Source: Arachis hypogaea (taxonomy: Eukaryota; Streptophyta; Magnoliopsida; Fabales; Fabaceae). Taken from it: a stretch of DNA of 64,000 nucleotides. A program made the position numbers and the translations under genes. The notes beneath the pieces were generated by a model. The model worked only from the letters and a program-made list of their open reading frames with translations, did not search any database and was not told the DNA's origin. Positions 1 to 11,800 of the stretch are shown one piece after another. The stretch lies in assembly GCF_003086295.3 (NCBI RefSeq), contig NC_092052.1, positions 27,937,427-28,001,426 of the forward strand, written 5' to 3'. Within the stretch, counting starts at the first letter, position 1, and each line of letters opens with the position of its first letter.

Positions 1-330
1 TTTTTGTATCCGGTGGTAATACTGGAAAATAAAGTGCTTAGGGTCACGGCCAAGACTCATAAAGTAGCTATGTTCAAGAATCAACATACTGCAATAGGAA
101 ATTCAATAACACTATCTGAATTCTAAGTTCCTATAGAAGCCAATCATTCTGAACTTCAAAGGATAAAGTGAGATGCCAAAACTGTTCAGAAGCAAAAAGG
201 CTACAAGTCCCGCTCATTTAATTGGAACTAAGTTCATTTATAAGTTTGGAATTCATTGTATATTCTCTTTGTTTTATCCTATTTTCTTTTTAGTTGCTTG
301 GGGACAAGCAGCAATTTAAGTTTGGTGTTG
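1..330 (+). mobile_element. 3' internal end of a window-truncated Athila-like LTR element
   Basis: This stretch closely matches the 3' untranslated part of element C (about 43335-43663) and of element B (about 31275-31605), including the phrase around 'gtatccggtggtaatact'. It is the non-coding tail of an LTR retrotransposon whose body lies before the window. It ends directly at the LTR starting at 331. No ORF of interest is present. Orientation is plus, because the LTR follows and begins TGATGAGCGG. Confidence 0.85.
294..330 (+). other. Hairpin plus 3' plus-strand priming region
   Basis: TTGCTTG (294-300) can pair with CAAGCAG (305-311) across a GGGA loop (six Watson-Crick pairs and one G-U pair). 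The word TTTAAGTTTGGTGTTG follows and abuts the LTR at 331. Its position makes it the polypurine-tract site, although the sequence is G/T-rich rather than purine-rich. Equivalent modules occur at 31569, 43627, 41341 and 29522, and on the minus strand near 49019 and 50690. Confidence 0.6.
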
Positions 331-2011
331 TGATGAGCGGATAATTTATACCCTTTTTGGCATTGTTTTTACATAGTTTTTAGTATGTTTTAATTACTTT
401 TTATTATATTTTTATTAATTTTTATTCAAAAATCACATTTCTGGACTTTACTATGAGCTTGTGTGTTTTTCTGTGATTTCAGGTATTTTCTAGCTGAAAT
501 TGAGGGACCTGAGCAAAAATATGATTCAGAGGCTGAAAAAGGACTGCAGATGCTGTTGAATTCTGACCTCCCTGCACTCGAAGTAGATTTTCTGGAGCTA
601 CAGAAGCTCAATTGGTGCGCTCTTAATTGCGTTGAAAGGTAGACATCCTGGGCTTTCCAGCAATATATAATAGTTTATACTTTGCCCGAGATTTGATGGC
701 CCAAACTGGCGTTCAAAGTCAGCCTAAAACATCTTGGCGTAAAACACCCAAACTGGCATCAGAATTGGAGTTAAACACCCAAATTGGCACCAAAGCTGAT
801 GTTTAACTCCAAAAACAACCTAAGCACGAAAAAGCTTCAATGCTCAGCCCAAGCACACACCAAGTGGGCCCTGGAAGTGGATTTCTGCACTATATGCACT
901 TAGTTACTCATTTTCTGTAAACCTTAGTAACTAGTCGAGTATAAAAACTACTTTTAAAGATTTATTTTAGAGTTTTTGGTTGAATCTTTTGTCTTTTGAT
1001 CATCTATGTTCACGTTTGGAGGCTAGCCTCACGGCCATGCCTAGACCTTTCACTTATGTATTTTGTACAATGGAGTTTCTACACCCCATAGATTAAGGTG
1101 TGGAGCTCTACTATTCTTCATGAATTAATGCAAGTACTATTATTTTTCTATTCAATTCACGCCTACTTCTTCTCTAAGATATTCACTCGCACTTCAACCT
1201 GATGAATGTGATGATCCGTGACACTCATCATCATTCTCACTTATGAACGCGTGCCTGACAACCACTTCCGTTCTATCTACAATAGCTTGAGTGTGTATCT
1301 CTTGGCCTCCTGGTTCACGACGCATGGTTGCCTCTCCTGACAACAGAGCATTCCATTCTGTGAGATCAGAGTCTTCGTGGTATAGGCTAGAACCATTGAC
1401 AGCATTCCTGAGATCCGAAAAGTCTAAACCTTGTCTGTGGTATTCCGAGTAGGATCTGGAAAGGGATGACTATGACGAGCTTCAAACCTGCGAATGTGGG
1501 GCACAAGTGACAGTGTGCAAAAGGACAATGGTCCTATTCCGATGCTAGCGAGAACCGACAGATGATTAGCCGTGCGGTGACAGCGCATATGGATTTGTTT
1601 TCATCCGAGAGGATCATACAACTTGCCATGGAAAGAGGTAACGCATGGTTGGAAGAAGGCAATAGGAAAGCAGAGGTTCAGAAGCAACAAAGCATCTCCA
1701 TACGCTTATCTGAAATTCCCACCAGTGAATTACATAAGTAACTTTATCTTATTTTATATTTTATTTATATTTTAATTATCAAAACCTCATAACCATTTGA
1801 ATCTGCCTGACTGAGGTTTACAAGGATGACCATAGCTTACTTCAAGCCGACAATCTCCGTGGGATCGACCCTTACTCATGTAAGGTTTATTACTTAGACG
1901 ACCCAGTACACTTGCTGGTTAGTTGTGCGGAGTTGTGAAAAAGAGTTGAGATTAAGATTGTGCGTACCAAGTTTTTGGCGCCATTGTTAGATATCACAAT
2001 TTCGTGCACCA
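331..2011 (+). repeat. LTR of the window-start element, carrying an internal primer-site duplication
   Basis: The LTR begins TGATGAGCGG and ends GTGCACCA, with the same architecture as the LTRs of B and C. It has a conserved block at 628-685 with a TATA-like ATATATAATA, degenerate GGCGTT palindromes at about 705-810 and a second TATA-like TATAAAAA near 940. It is 1681 bp, longer than the 1484-1546 bp LTRs of C, partly because a second LTR-end plus primer-site-like sequence (TGGCGCCATTG, 1976-1986) lies inside it. A 3' LTR is inferred because internal 3' sequence precedes it. The partner LTR is outside the window, so the TSD cannot be tested. Confidence 0.85.
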
Positions 2012-2139
2012 ACTGGCCTGGGTGTTAATGCCTTAATGGGTTGGAAGTCTGATAGTGGGTTTTCTTCGTTTGTTTTGTTTTGTTTGTTTTTTTTTCAAGG
2101 CGTTAAAACGATGCCGTTTCTGGAGAATATAAAAAAACC

Positions 2140-2200
2140 GGATCTTTAAAAAACTTGACCGGTTTGGTCGGTTCACTGGTTAATCGCCACTTCGGCCGGT
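2140..2200 (+). repeat. Left CCGG-rich terminal inverted sequence
   Basis: A run of A's followed by GACCGGTTTGGTCGGTTCACTGG at about 2155-2179 is partly matched, inverted, by 8490-8550 (A-run, GACCGGAT, then a GAACTGG segment). Similarity is moderate and gapped. Together the two may mark the ends of a DNA transposon surrounding the RPA-like pseudogene. The last codons of that pseudogene appear to read into this repeat on the minus strand. Confidence 0.4.
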
Positions 2201-5200
2201 TTTTTAACCAGTTTTTTGCAGGCCGATTTTTTCAATGTTGGTATTTTCTCAGGTTTTTCATTTTCATCATTAACTACAGCAGCAACCTCATTCCCTCCAG
2301 AAACATTAGTCTATTTTTCAGCCAGAAAACTATAAGAATTGGGGATTTACATAAAATCCCAGAAGACTCCCCAGTAACTTTGTTACTTTTAATAGAAGTG
2401 CTTGATGACTCTTTTTTAACATCAATATCCCCTCTTCCATATATCATAGATTTTTGTAATGCAGGCTCCTATTCATATAAAACCAGAGTTAAAAAATAAA
2501 AAGAACATAAAAAGAGTATACCACAACATAAACTAAAAAAATCACACATTTTCATAATCTTAATATATATATAACCTTTTTGGGAGTGGACTCATTATCA
2601 GCATCATAATCAGGGAGTTCAAGCATGACAATAATGGTGGGATCATCACAGACTCTCCTAACACGAAAAGTGCCAAAAAATTTATCAAACTCGACACCTT
2701 TGTTATCAATCTTCAGTAGCAACTTTTTCCAATGAGCCATTGGAAGATGGGAGGATAAGTATCACCACATATAAGCTATTTTCAAGGTAAGAGAAAAAAA
2801 ATACACAATTTAAATAACACATCTCAACCAAAATAAAGAATATCGCTATAAAAAACTGAACAATCACATAAACTGAACAACACATAAAACAAAACTAAAA
2901 ACATATACTTGCATCTTTTTGAACCTCAGTAAACAAGTCAGCATAGGATTTCTTAACCAAATAAGATGCTTCACGATCAAACAGAACAAAAATACCCTCA
3001 CCACTATGATCTTCAAGTGTTATTTTGATTTTAAATCTGCATAATGAAATAAAAAAAACACAATAATTCGAAATAAATAATAAGATGAAACATTATTCTT
3101 ATAAACCAGCCACAACACAATTTGAAATCACATTTTGAAAAAAATTTATTACCTCGGAGTGATATTAGTTATATGCTTCACATAGAAGTCATAGTAGTAT
3201 GCACCATTTTAAGGATGGATACCCTTTCCACATACTGGTGTAGAATTTATAACCCACAAACTAAACCGACAAGTGCACCGGGTCGTACCAAGTAATACCT
3301 CAGGTGAGTGAGGGTTGATCCCATGAGGATTGATGGATTAAGCAACAATGATTGAGTGATTGGCTTAGTCAGACAAGCAGAAAATGGTATTTAGGTTTCA
3401 ATTGCATTAAACAGTAAATTCAGAGAGTTAATAAAGCAAGCAGTAAATTGGTGTGAAGAATATATGAGTAAAACAGTTAAGGTTTCAGAGATGTTTATTT
3501 TCCGGATTAACTTTTCTTACCAACTATTTTAATCATGCAAGATTCAATTCATCGCAAACTATATGTGACTAAACCCTAATTTCTTAGACCTTTTTAGTCT
3601 CCACTAACCTTCATCAACCACTAATTTCTTGGTTACTCGATTCTGATTAGAGGGTTAAGTTCAAAACTAGTTTATGTGCCACAAAAACCCTAATTATCCA
3701 AATATAAGAGGATTATATGTCACGTATCCCGTTAAGTCCAGATAAATATAAATTTAGGAGAATTTATTTTCAAGCTGTTGTTCAAGTAAATTGCTTTTCT
3801 AAGGTTTACAAGAACTCAAATAGAATAAGGATCATACTTCCGTTCCACCCAGATTCATAAGATGAAGAACGAAAACAAATTCTTGAAATTGAAATCAATA
3901 CATGAATTAAAATAGAAAAGTAATAGTATCAATCCATACAATAAACAAAGCTCCTAACCTCAACAGTAGAGGTTTAGTTGCTCATGGCTCAGAGAAAACT
4001 AGGAATCAGAAAAACTGTAAAGTGCAAAATGAGGTAAGTGAGAAGAGAAGAACCCGAAGGGCTAAATCTTTTTCCTTTTATATCTAATCCTAATTAATGT
4101 AAAATATATTTTCTAAAAGTAAATAATATATTTTTCTATTTGTAATTAAAATAAAATTTTTAATCAAAATATAAAATAATCTTCGAGCTAATACTTGATG
4201 GATGTGGGGACCACTTCATATGTCAAAACTGGCGCCTAACTTGGAAAAATTCCAAGTTAGGCGTGGCTGCTTGATTATGTGCATCGAGTGACTTGAAGTT
4301 AGGCTTGGCCTAGGCAGCATGGTTTAGAGCGCAGTTTCTTCTTCTGGCGCCTAACTTAGGAAAAGCCAAGTTAGGCCCCAATATGGCCATACAGGTTGGA
4401 GAATAAGTATATACTATTTTATATCATTGGAAAGCTCTAAAAGTTAGCTTTCCAATGCCACTGAAATCATGTCAATTGAACCTCTGTAACTCAAGTTATT
4501 CCCATTGGAGTACAAGGAGGTCAGGATTGACAGCATCATTCACTTTCTTCTCTTCTTCTATGAAACTCCGTCAAATCCATCCGAATGCTACCTGAAATAA
4601 ACAGAATTGCATACAACTTAAAGTAGCATTCATAGTAGCTAAAAAGTATTTAAATCTTGATTAAACTTAACAATTAAAGTATAAATTCACTAGGAAAAGA
4701 TAAGAAAGATGCTCACGCATCACATACACAAGCAGAATACCACCAACTTCCATCTTCAACAATACCTCTGATTGTACCAAAAATGATAAAAGAATCCTCC
4801 GAAACGATGCACATTAAAAAAAATAATTAACAATATAAAACATAAAATAGAGTTAAAAATTGTTTGTTTTCTGTTAATTTGTTTTTAACATAAACATAGC
4901 TAACTTAATAAATGTTAACCTCATTGTTATCTTGGAGCTCTTCAATAGTGCATCTTCTAGTTAAGCGCATGAAATCATCTTCCAAAGATACCACTTTACC
5001 CTCATTGGTAATAAATAGTGGCTGGGCACCATTGATACCTTGTTCAATCATACTAACATAAAAATTATGCAAATACATGTAAATATTACTCTAGACTGGT
5101 TGGAATTAAAGAAGAAAACAAAAAATAGTGACATAAACTATGCTAACCTCTACCTGAAATCAACAACTTCAGGAAGATCATAATTAAATAATATTTGAGT

Positions 5201-6254
5201 GACATACATAACATTTTGGAGACCTATTTGACCTACACACAAATACCAAAAGAGTTTAGCAAAGATCATCTGAAACAACACTTGGTTTAGCAATAACAAA
5301 ATTTAAAAAAATTAAATAAAATACCCCTAAAAAACTTGACTTTAGCAAGTTGAATGACAACAACAGGCTGCTCCACATAGGCAGATGCTAAGAAATGATT
5401 TACTTGATTAACATACTCCCCAAATAATGCACAACACATTGTAAGACTGAAACTCAAAAGATAAAGAACAATGAAACAAAAAAAACAAAAAATAGAATTA
5501 AAAGACAACAAAAACTACCAAAAATGACTAAATCAACACACTCTTTTGAAGATAATTCAAGCACAATCATTTTCACAATATTTTCCTCTTTTGTATATTC
5601 TTTCTCTTCTCCCACTGAAGTTAAAAAACCTATGATGTTTGTTTCAAAGAAACACAACTTATTAAATATTTTCATAACTCTTTTAAACAAACTTGAATAA
5701 AAGAATAGCACAACGATATTCATACCAACTAAATAATCATAATCTTGGGTCATGTTCAGCAGCTCAAAAAAAGGAAACATGTTAAAACAAGTCTTTGGAA
5801 TAACATCATCAACAGGAACAACAGTGGTTCGGTGAAGAAAACCAGTTTGAATTCATGATGAGTTGCTCTATAACTACCATGATTTGAGACAACAATGAAG
5901 TATGTCATTCTGTAAACTTGGCCTTCAAGTATATGATTCTTAAACCTATTAAGAATTTGTTTCTTAACTGTAGCTTGAATTTTTTTTAGACTGGAAATCC
6001 AACAAAAAAAAACAAAATTAGAATAATAAAACATATAACTTTAAGTTGAACACTTCAAAGTAACAAGTAACACCAAATCTAACAAAGTAGCTAATAAGGG
6101 CTCACATGCTCATCAAGGAGAATTATCTCCATTGAGTTAGGAACCTCATGGTTACCAAAAGAGGGTACAACCCAAACCCTTAAACCTTGACTTTCAGCCT
6201 CCATGCCTCTCTAGGAGGATGCATCTTAGAAATCATATCAAATGGAGGAGGCAT
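2200..6254 (-). pseudogene. Replication protein A 70 kDa (RPA1)-like pseudogene, multi-exon, split by a solo LTR
   Basis: On the minus strand successive exon-like blocks read as a plant RPA70-like single-stranded-DNA-binding protein. Examples are PPREAWRLKV and VPNSMEIILLDEH (about 6106-6254), KIQATVKKQIL through EGQVYRMTYF (about 5750-5990), CALFGEYVNQVNHFLASAYV (about 5320-5450), a block ending IEELQDNNE (about 4921-5050), then blocks at 4728-4800 with 3149-3235, 2910-3040, 2574-2790 and about 2210-2490. Introns of about 80-150 bp with GT/AG borders separate several. It is broken. A one-base deletion shifts frame in the first block, another shifts the second near 'KLVF', a TAA interrupts the block after 3235, and solo LTR 3236-4722 splits an exon. 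In intact proteins this family binds ssDNA through OB folds. Similar plant RPA-like copies are often carried by Helitrons or other transposons, but no Rep/helicase is visible here. Confidence 0.8.
3236..4722 (-). mobile_element. Solo LTR (1487 bp) inside the RPA-like pseudogene
   Basis: It is bounded by a perfect 5-bp TSD, CATAC at 3231-3235 and 4723-4727. On the minus strand it starts TGATGCGTGA and ends TTCTACACCA, the TG...CA ends of an LTR. No internal region or second LTR is present, so it is a solo LTR left by unequal recombination. It carries the cross-family block (about 4395-4458) and its own palindromes: 4234-4246 pairs perfectly with 4250-4262 (13-bp arms, AAA loop) and a second copy lies at about 4344-4372. 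The coding phase of the pseudogene resumes across the TSD, so the insertion went into an exon. Confidence 0.85.
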
Positions 6255-8343
6255 TGAAAAAAAATTGGAGAATCAACTTTATGTAATAGCTTAAGCTATA
6301 AACAAAAAGGATGTGAAATAAACACAGCTTAAAAGAAAATAAAAGACAGTGGAATGCTTGCATCGAGTGTGATTTTTCAACCATCCTTTTATAGAAAAAC
6401 TCATGACACAATAGTCACTTTTTTTGAATTCGAATTGAAGATGGAAATGGAGGGAAAATAAACTCTTACTCCATATCCATCTCCATTCCATATAACCTAC
6501 GCAGAACTCATCACATCAGAAACTTTAGCCCAAAAAAAGGAAACAAACAATTAAACAAATGAAGAATTAATGGAATCATCACCAAAATGAAGAAAGCACA
6601 CAATACAAGATATAATGCACCTATATATCATTAGACCATAGCAATGACAGTAATCAACTACCCCAAATACTCATCCTACTCATAGCAATGACAGTTGATC
6701 AATGTATTAGGTCATCATATCTTCAAAACAGCAACTTAATATCAAAAAAATTCTACGCACATAGAATGTCACAACGAACAAGAAAGATATTATGATAAGT
6801 AAAACTTGGAAAGGAACCACCAAAAAACAGAACTTGAGTCTATAAACTCACATTGCTCGAGGAACCCTGTTAATCACATCACCACTCATGAAATAGATTA
6901 GGTACAAACCCCATACCTTGATAATGATTCACACAACCGAACCCATAATCCATAAATATATAAAAAATATAAGTATAACTTTCATCTTTGGAACCATTAC
7001 ACTAGTCATAAAAATTATAAAATGCACCAACCCACATGCAACCAATAATTCAATAGCTATCAAAAGGAGACACCATAATCAAATTAACATCAAATTCTAA
7101 TTAATGACCTGAAAAAGATGAACCAAAAAACCAACTAAACAGCTAGACAAATTGCCGATTCATAAACCCTAGACAATCAAATCTAAAATAATCGTGTAAC
7201 ACATACCAAAATTGATCACAAGGAAACACAGTGAAGGAAAGAAGAAGCATAAAGAGAAAAACAGTGTTGGAACTAAAAGTCGCAGAAGAATATACCTGCT
7301 TGATTGATTGGAGCCAGAGAATTTGAACCTCTAAGATGAAATCCCTAAATAATACAGCCGCATGTGCGACGAAATTCGGGTGATTGTGACCATCGGCGCA
7401 GAATCAGCGTCCAACAAACACACCCTGTAGACGAGAATTGCTATTATGGAGAAAAAAAGAATAGGAGAGAAAATCATTGGAGCTAGGGTTCGAAGTAATC
7501 ATGACCTGTGGTACCAAATCCCTAAAAACAACGTCATGCGGGAGAAAATTCGGAGAAGTGTCGCATGAGCGGCCGAATGAGAAGCAAACATGTGTACCAT
7601 TCAAAAGGAGATTTTATAAACGAAGGGAAGTTCCAGCTCGAATATGAACCGGTGTGAGATGCTGGGAGGTCTCCAGCTCGGAAATGAAACCACGCAAATT
7701 CTATTGTTTATAGATACCTCAAACGATTTTCTACAAAATGAAAATTGAGCATAAAATACGACATTAAAATAGAAATAGAACAACACTCAGAAATCAATCA
7801 CCTCTTCCAAACATAGCCTTAAAACAAAACAGAACAACATTCAGAGTATGAGCATTGATCACAAAAAATTGATTTCTGAATAAAACAAACACAGCAAAAC
7901 TAGCACCACATCACTAATCATAATCAATAATCAAAAGACATTCAATAATCAATTATTACAAGATCTTCAATAATCAATAATCAGTAATCAAATAATCATT
8001 GAACAGGGCATAAAAAAACGTAGAAGAAGTAAGCAGTGAACTGACCTTCGAAGTCTGGGGCTCTACACAGAGTACGTTGTTGCGACGGACAACGCTGACC
8101 GCACAACGGCAAGCAGATGAAGACGACGGATGGGTCGAGCTCGCAGAAGAAGAGAGCAAAGATTGGAGACGCAGAGAATAGGACGAAGAGAGAAGCCCTG
8201 GCGTACGATAGACGACGACAATGGTTCGACGGATGAACGGATGAACGACGCCAGAGGCTAGGATTTTTAACTTCTTCTTTGGTTGAGGACTTGAGGTTGA
8301 GTTCTGGCTTCTGGAGAAGGAGAGAAGGGGCTTGGCTCAGCAC
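6255..8343 (-). other. Upstream region of the RPA-like pseudogene, no supported gene
   Basis: Mostly AT-rich sequence with only short, unconvincing ORFs. From 8343 down to about 8046 the minus strand is pyrimidine-rich and ends in a plausible splice donor (GAAG|GTCAG), so it may be a former non-coding first exon. A degenerate local duplication of roughly 90 bp is visible between about 7300-7395 and 7470-7570. I see no protein domain here. Confidence 0.4.
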
Positions 8344-8394
8344 TACTAAAGTGTTTCTTTTTTTTGGGTTGTAAACGAAACGCCGTCATTTTAG

Positions 8395-8555
8395 GAGAAT
8401 AAGCCGATTCTCAATCCGGTCCGACCGGCCAGTTTAACTATTCGCTTCCAATTTTAAAGGCAACAATTTTACGATGCAAACCAAACTATTTGAACTGCCA
8501 ATTTATGATTGGACCAGTTCAACTAATTGATCCGGTCTAATTTTTAGAACCATAA
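8395..8555 (+). repeat. Right CCGG-rich terminal inverted sequence
   Basis: Contains GGTCCGACCGG (8419-8429), GGACCAGTTC (8511-8520) and CCGGTCTAATTTTTAGAACC (8532-8551), partly an inverted match to 2140-2200. A nearby AAACGCCGTC also parallels the AACGATGCCGTTT near 2108 at the other end. If real, the pair bounds a roughly 6.4-kb unit containing the RPA-like pseudogene. Exact ends and a TSD could not be fixed. Confidence 0.4.
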
Positions 8556-8810
8556 TTATTATCAATTTGTCATCATTATCAGTATTATCCTCAAAATAAT
8601 TGTCAAAAAGGTTTGTTACCTTCCCACCAGAATCAAGCAAGTCTATGGAGAAATTAAATTCATAAACGAACATGAGTACCCAATCAAAGAGGCAAACTCA
8701 TGAAGTATATAATTAATAATGCATATATAAGCAGCATCTCTCTCGCACACACACAATGCAACTTCAACTTCTATTATAGAACCATCATTGTTATTTTGTT
8801 GTTATTGTTT

Positions 8811-11800
8811 TTATATAAATTGGAATCGCATAAGAAGCCTTACATGCTTATAAGGTTCACCTTTTTTGTTACACAAACGAATCGAACGAATGCCTTGTCT
8901 TAACTCAGAAACAGGCAAACATGTTTCTCCTGCAAAATCATTTTTTCCTTTGAAGTCATGTTCGACCACTTTGATGTATAAGAGTGCCAATTCCGGAACC
9001 GTTAATGGGAAGATAAATTCTTGGTTCCATACAGGTACCCACTCATCTTCCATTGTCATTGTTTCTTTTGTACTTTCATCTGCTGGGACACCATAGATAC
9101 GAAGCTGCACCATAAACTTAATGTATTAGCACTTAACCCTAAAAGTTAGGCTAATTAATTAGATTGGAGGTTTTATTTGTTATTCTTAAAATTTGTTAAA
9201 AATTTTAAAAATAATTTTACATTTTATTTTGTTTTAATTTTATTTTAAAAATTTTTTATTTATATTAGATATATCTTTAATAGCTAAATTTTTAAAAAAT
9301 TTAAGACAATGATGCATAATTTAAATTTTTAAAAAATTTAAGACAATGATGCATAATAAATATGTCTGATTTATTTGTGTTAAAAGTTATTCTTATAAAA
9401 TTATTTAGTTATAATTTTTTTAAAAAAATTAATCATTAATAATAAATTTAATATAAATAAAAGATTTTTAGAATAAAATTTAAATAAAATAAAATTTAAA
9501 AATATTTTTAAAATTTTTAATAAATTTATTCATATTTTACCTTCGGTATTATTTTACCCTTCCTATTATTTATTATATTGAACAAGAGAATGTTGGACGT
9601 AGCATTTGTTTCACTCAATGAGAAAATATGAAGAGTCAATATTTTTTAAAAGAGTCTCGCTGATGGCACTCTTGACTTTTCGGATCTAGAATTTTAATAC
9701 CATGTCATGATACCACTCATTCCAAAAGTTTAAAGGTAACACTAATACTTATATCTCTAATACTCATTAAACTTCCATTGTACATATTGTACAAATATTC
9801 TATTGGTTCCTCGTATTTTCCCTTTTTAAAATCACCCAACAATTGTGAAGATACAATGTGCTCTTCTTCTTCGGCCACTCTCTATCTTCCGCTTTTCCTG
9901 CATCTCAACACCCTTTCTTCCTCTTCCTCTCAAATTAAATGTTCTGTTGTTTTAAATTTTGAATGTTCACTAAGATATGTTGAGAATTTTTGGATGTATC
10001 TTACGTTTAGAATTTTTTTTAAATTTTGGATGTTTAAACTAAATAAATAATTTCATAGATTATTATTCTATTTTTAATTTGGATGTTATTTTTAGTGGAA
10101 TTTTAGATATTTTTCTGGTGTGTTTTTTTAATGTTTATTTGAATGTTATTATGAATTAAAAATAAAATTTTAAAAAGTTAATTAATATTGATCGATAAAT
10201 AACTAGTTTCATAGTTATTATCATTATATATAAAAGTGACCTAATAGAATTGTATAATGGATGTAATAACTTAATTATTTCAGAAAACTAGGTCAAGAAA
10301 ACCTATATTTATAATTATTCACAAGGTGTATAGACATTTAATATAACTTCAGAGTGCGTGACTCCGATCCATCTAATACGATGCTAATTGATGAAATATA
10401 TATACATTTGTTTTGTGGTTTATGATCTGGACAATTCTAGGTTAAAGAGATGTTTGTGTGAAAAAAAATAAAGAGAAGTGTATAATTTATTTTAAAAAAA
10501 TCAATAAAAATAAAATAACATATTCTCATAAATAAATATTTAATTTTTTTATCAAAAAGAATCTTCATCTTTTCACTATATCTATGGTCCAATTTTTATC
10601 ATTTTTTTTAGTTTCTAAACAATATATAATATTTACCTCTACACAGAAGTCAGGAGGAGAATATAAATCAAAGTGTGTTGGGGAAAATTCTGAACGCCAA
10701 CCTTCACCCATGTACACCATAACCTGCTTATTAATATCATAAATTAAACTATTAAAGTCATCGATAATAAAAATTAGAGGTGGTTAAATAATTATAGAAA
10801 GCACAAAAAATGTTGAATAAAACTGTAGATAGATATTCACACTTCAATAATTCAATGACCTGCAGATGTTTTTTAGGTAGTCTAAATGCACTAGGATCAA
10901 AGACCTCGTTCTCATCCAACAAGATATTTGGTTTCTTGACATAGCCACACCCACCATTTGCTCTGAACATTCCTTCCATCATCCTAAGCAAGTGCCCATG
11001 TCCCTGGAAAAATATATACATAAAAGAAATTGGTGGACATCAATTAATTAGTCATTTGAAAATATTATGCCCACACGTACACATAGGCGCATAGGCGGGT
11101 ACTTTATATCGCGGCTATTTTTTTTTATATTGATTAAATATATGTGTAATATATTGTTATTAGAAGATTAGATATTTTTTTTATATTGTATTTTTTTATT
11201 GGTATTTGTTCAAATTGAAGGTCCAATTTGTTTAAAAAAAATAAACTACGAATCGTAGGGTCCGATTTGTTTGAAGAAAAAAATAAACTACAAATTGAAA
11301 AGTTCGATTTGTATTTTTTATTTTTTTTTATTTTTAAAAATAAAAATCGGACGGTTCGATTTTAACATTAAAAATTTTTTTATTTTCGAAAACATAAATC
11401 GGACCTCCGATTTGTGATTGTTTGTTTGAAAAATAAAACAAATCCACCGACACAAAAAATTAATTATCAAATCAATTACCATATACTTATAGTGATGAAC
11501 ATTTTGATAGTAACTAATAAGTGTTGAAAATTTTTAAGATTAAAAGAGACCATTATCTCATTTTTCAATTAATGATTTTGATCGATAAAAACTGAAAAGC
11601 ATATAATTTAGTATTATTAGTATGTAAAAATAAAACCGATAATGTAATAAAAACATAATAACAAAATTCTTGTTTTGTGATTATAATTTTGCAAATGAAG
11701 AAAAATTGGAAATTAATTGTAACCTGCATATTAAAGGCTACCATCTGAGCTCCATGCATCCATCCAACCATGGGATTGTAATTAGATGAGTCCACACGCG

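Noticed and set aside
5287..6034. Separate small membrane-protein ORFs on the minus strand
   Set aside because: They are exon and intron readthrough of the RPA-like pseudogene. The hydrophobic parts come from T-rich introns.
2200..6254. Functional RPA70-like gene
   Set aside because: Two one-base deletions, an in-frame stop and an exon-splitting LTR.
7974..8343. 115-codon and 61-codon minus-strand ORFs
   Set aside because: No domain and low complexity; more likely a former non-coding exon or promoter sequence.
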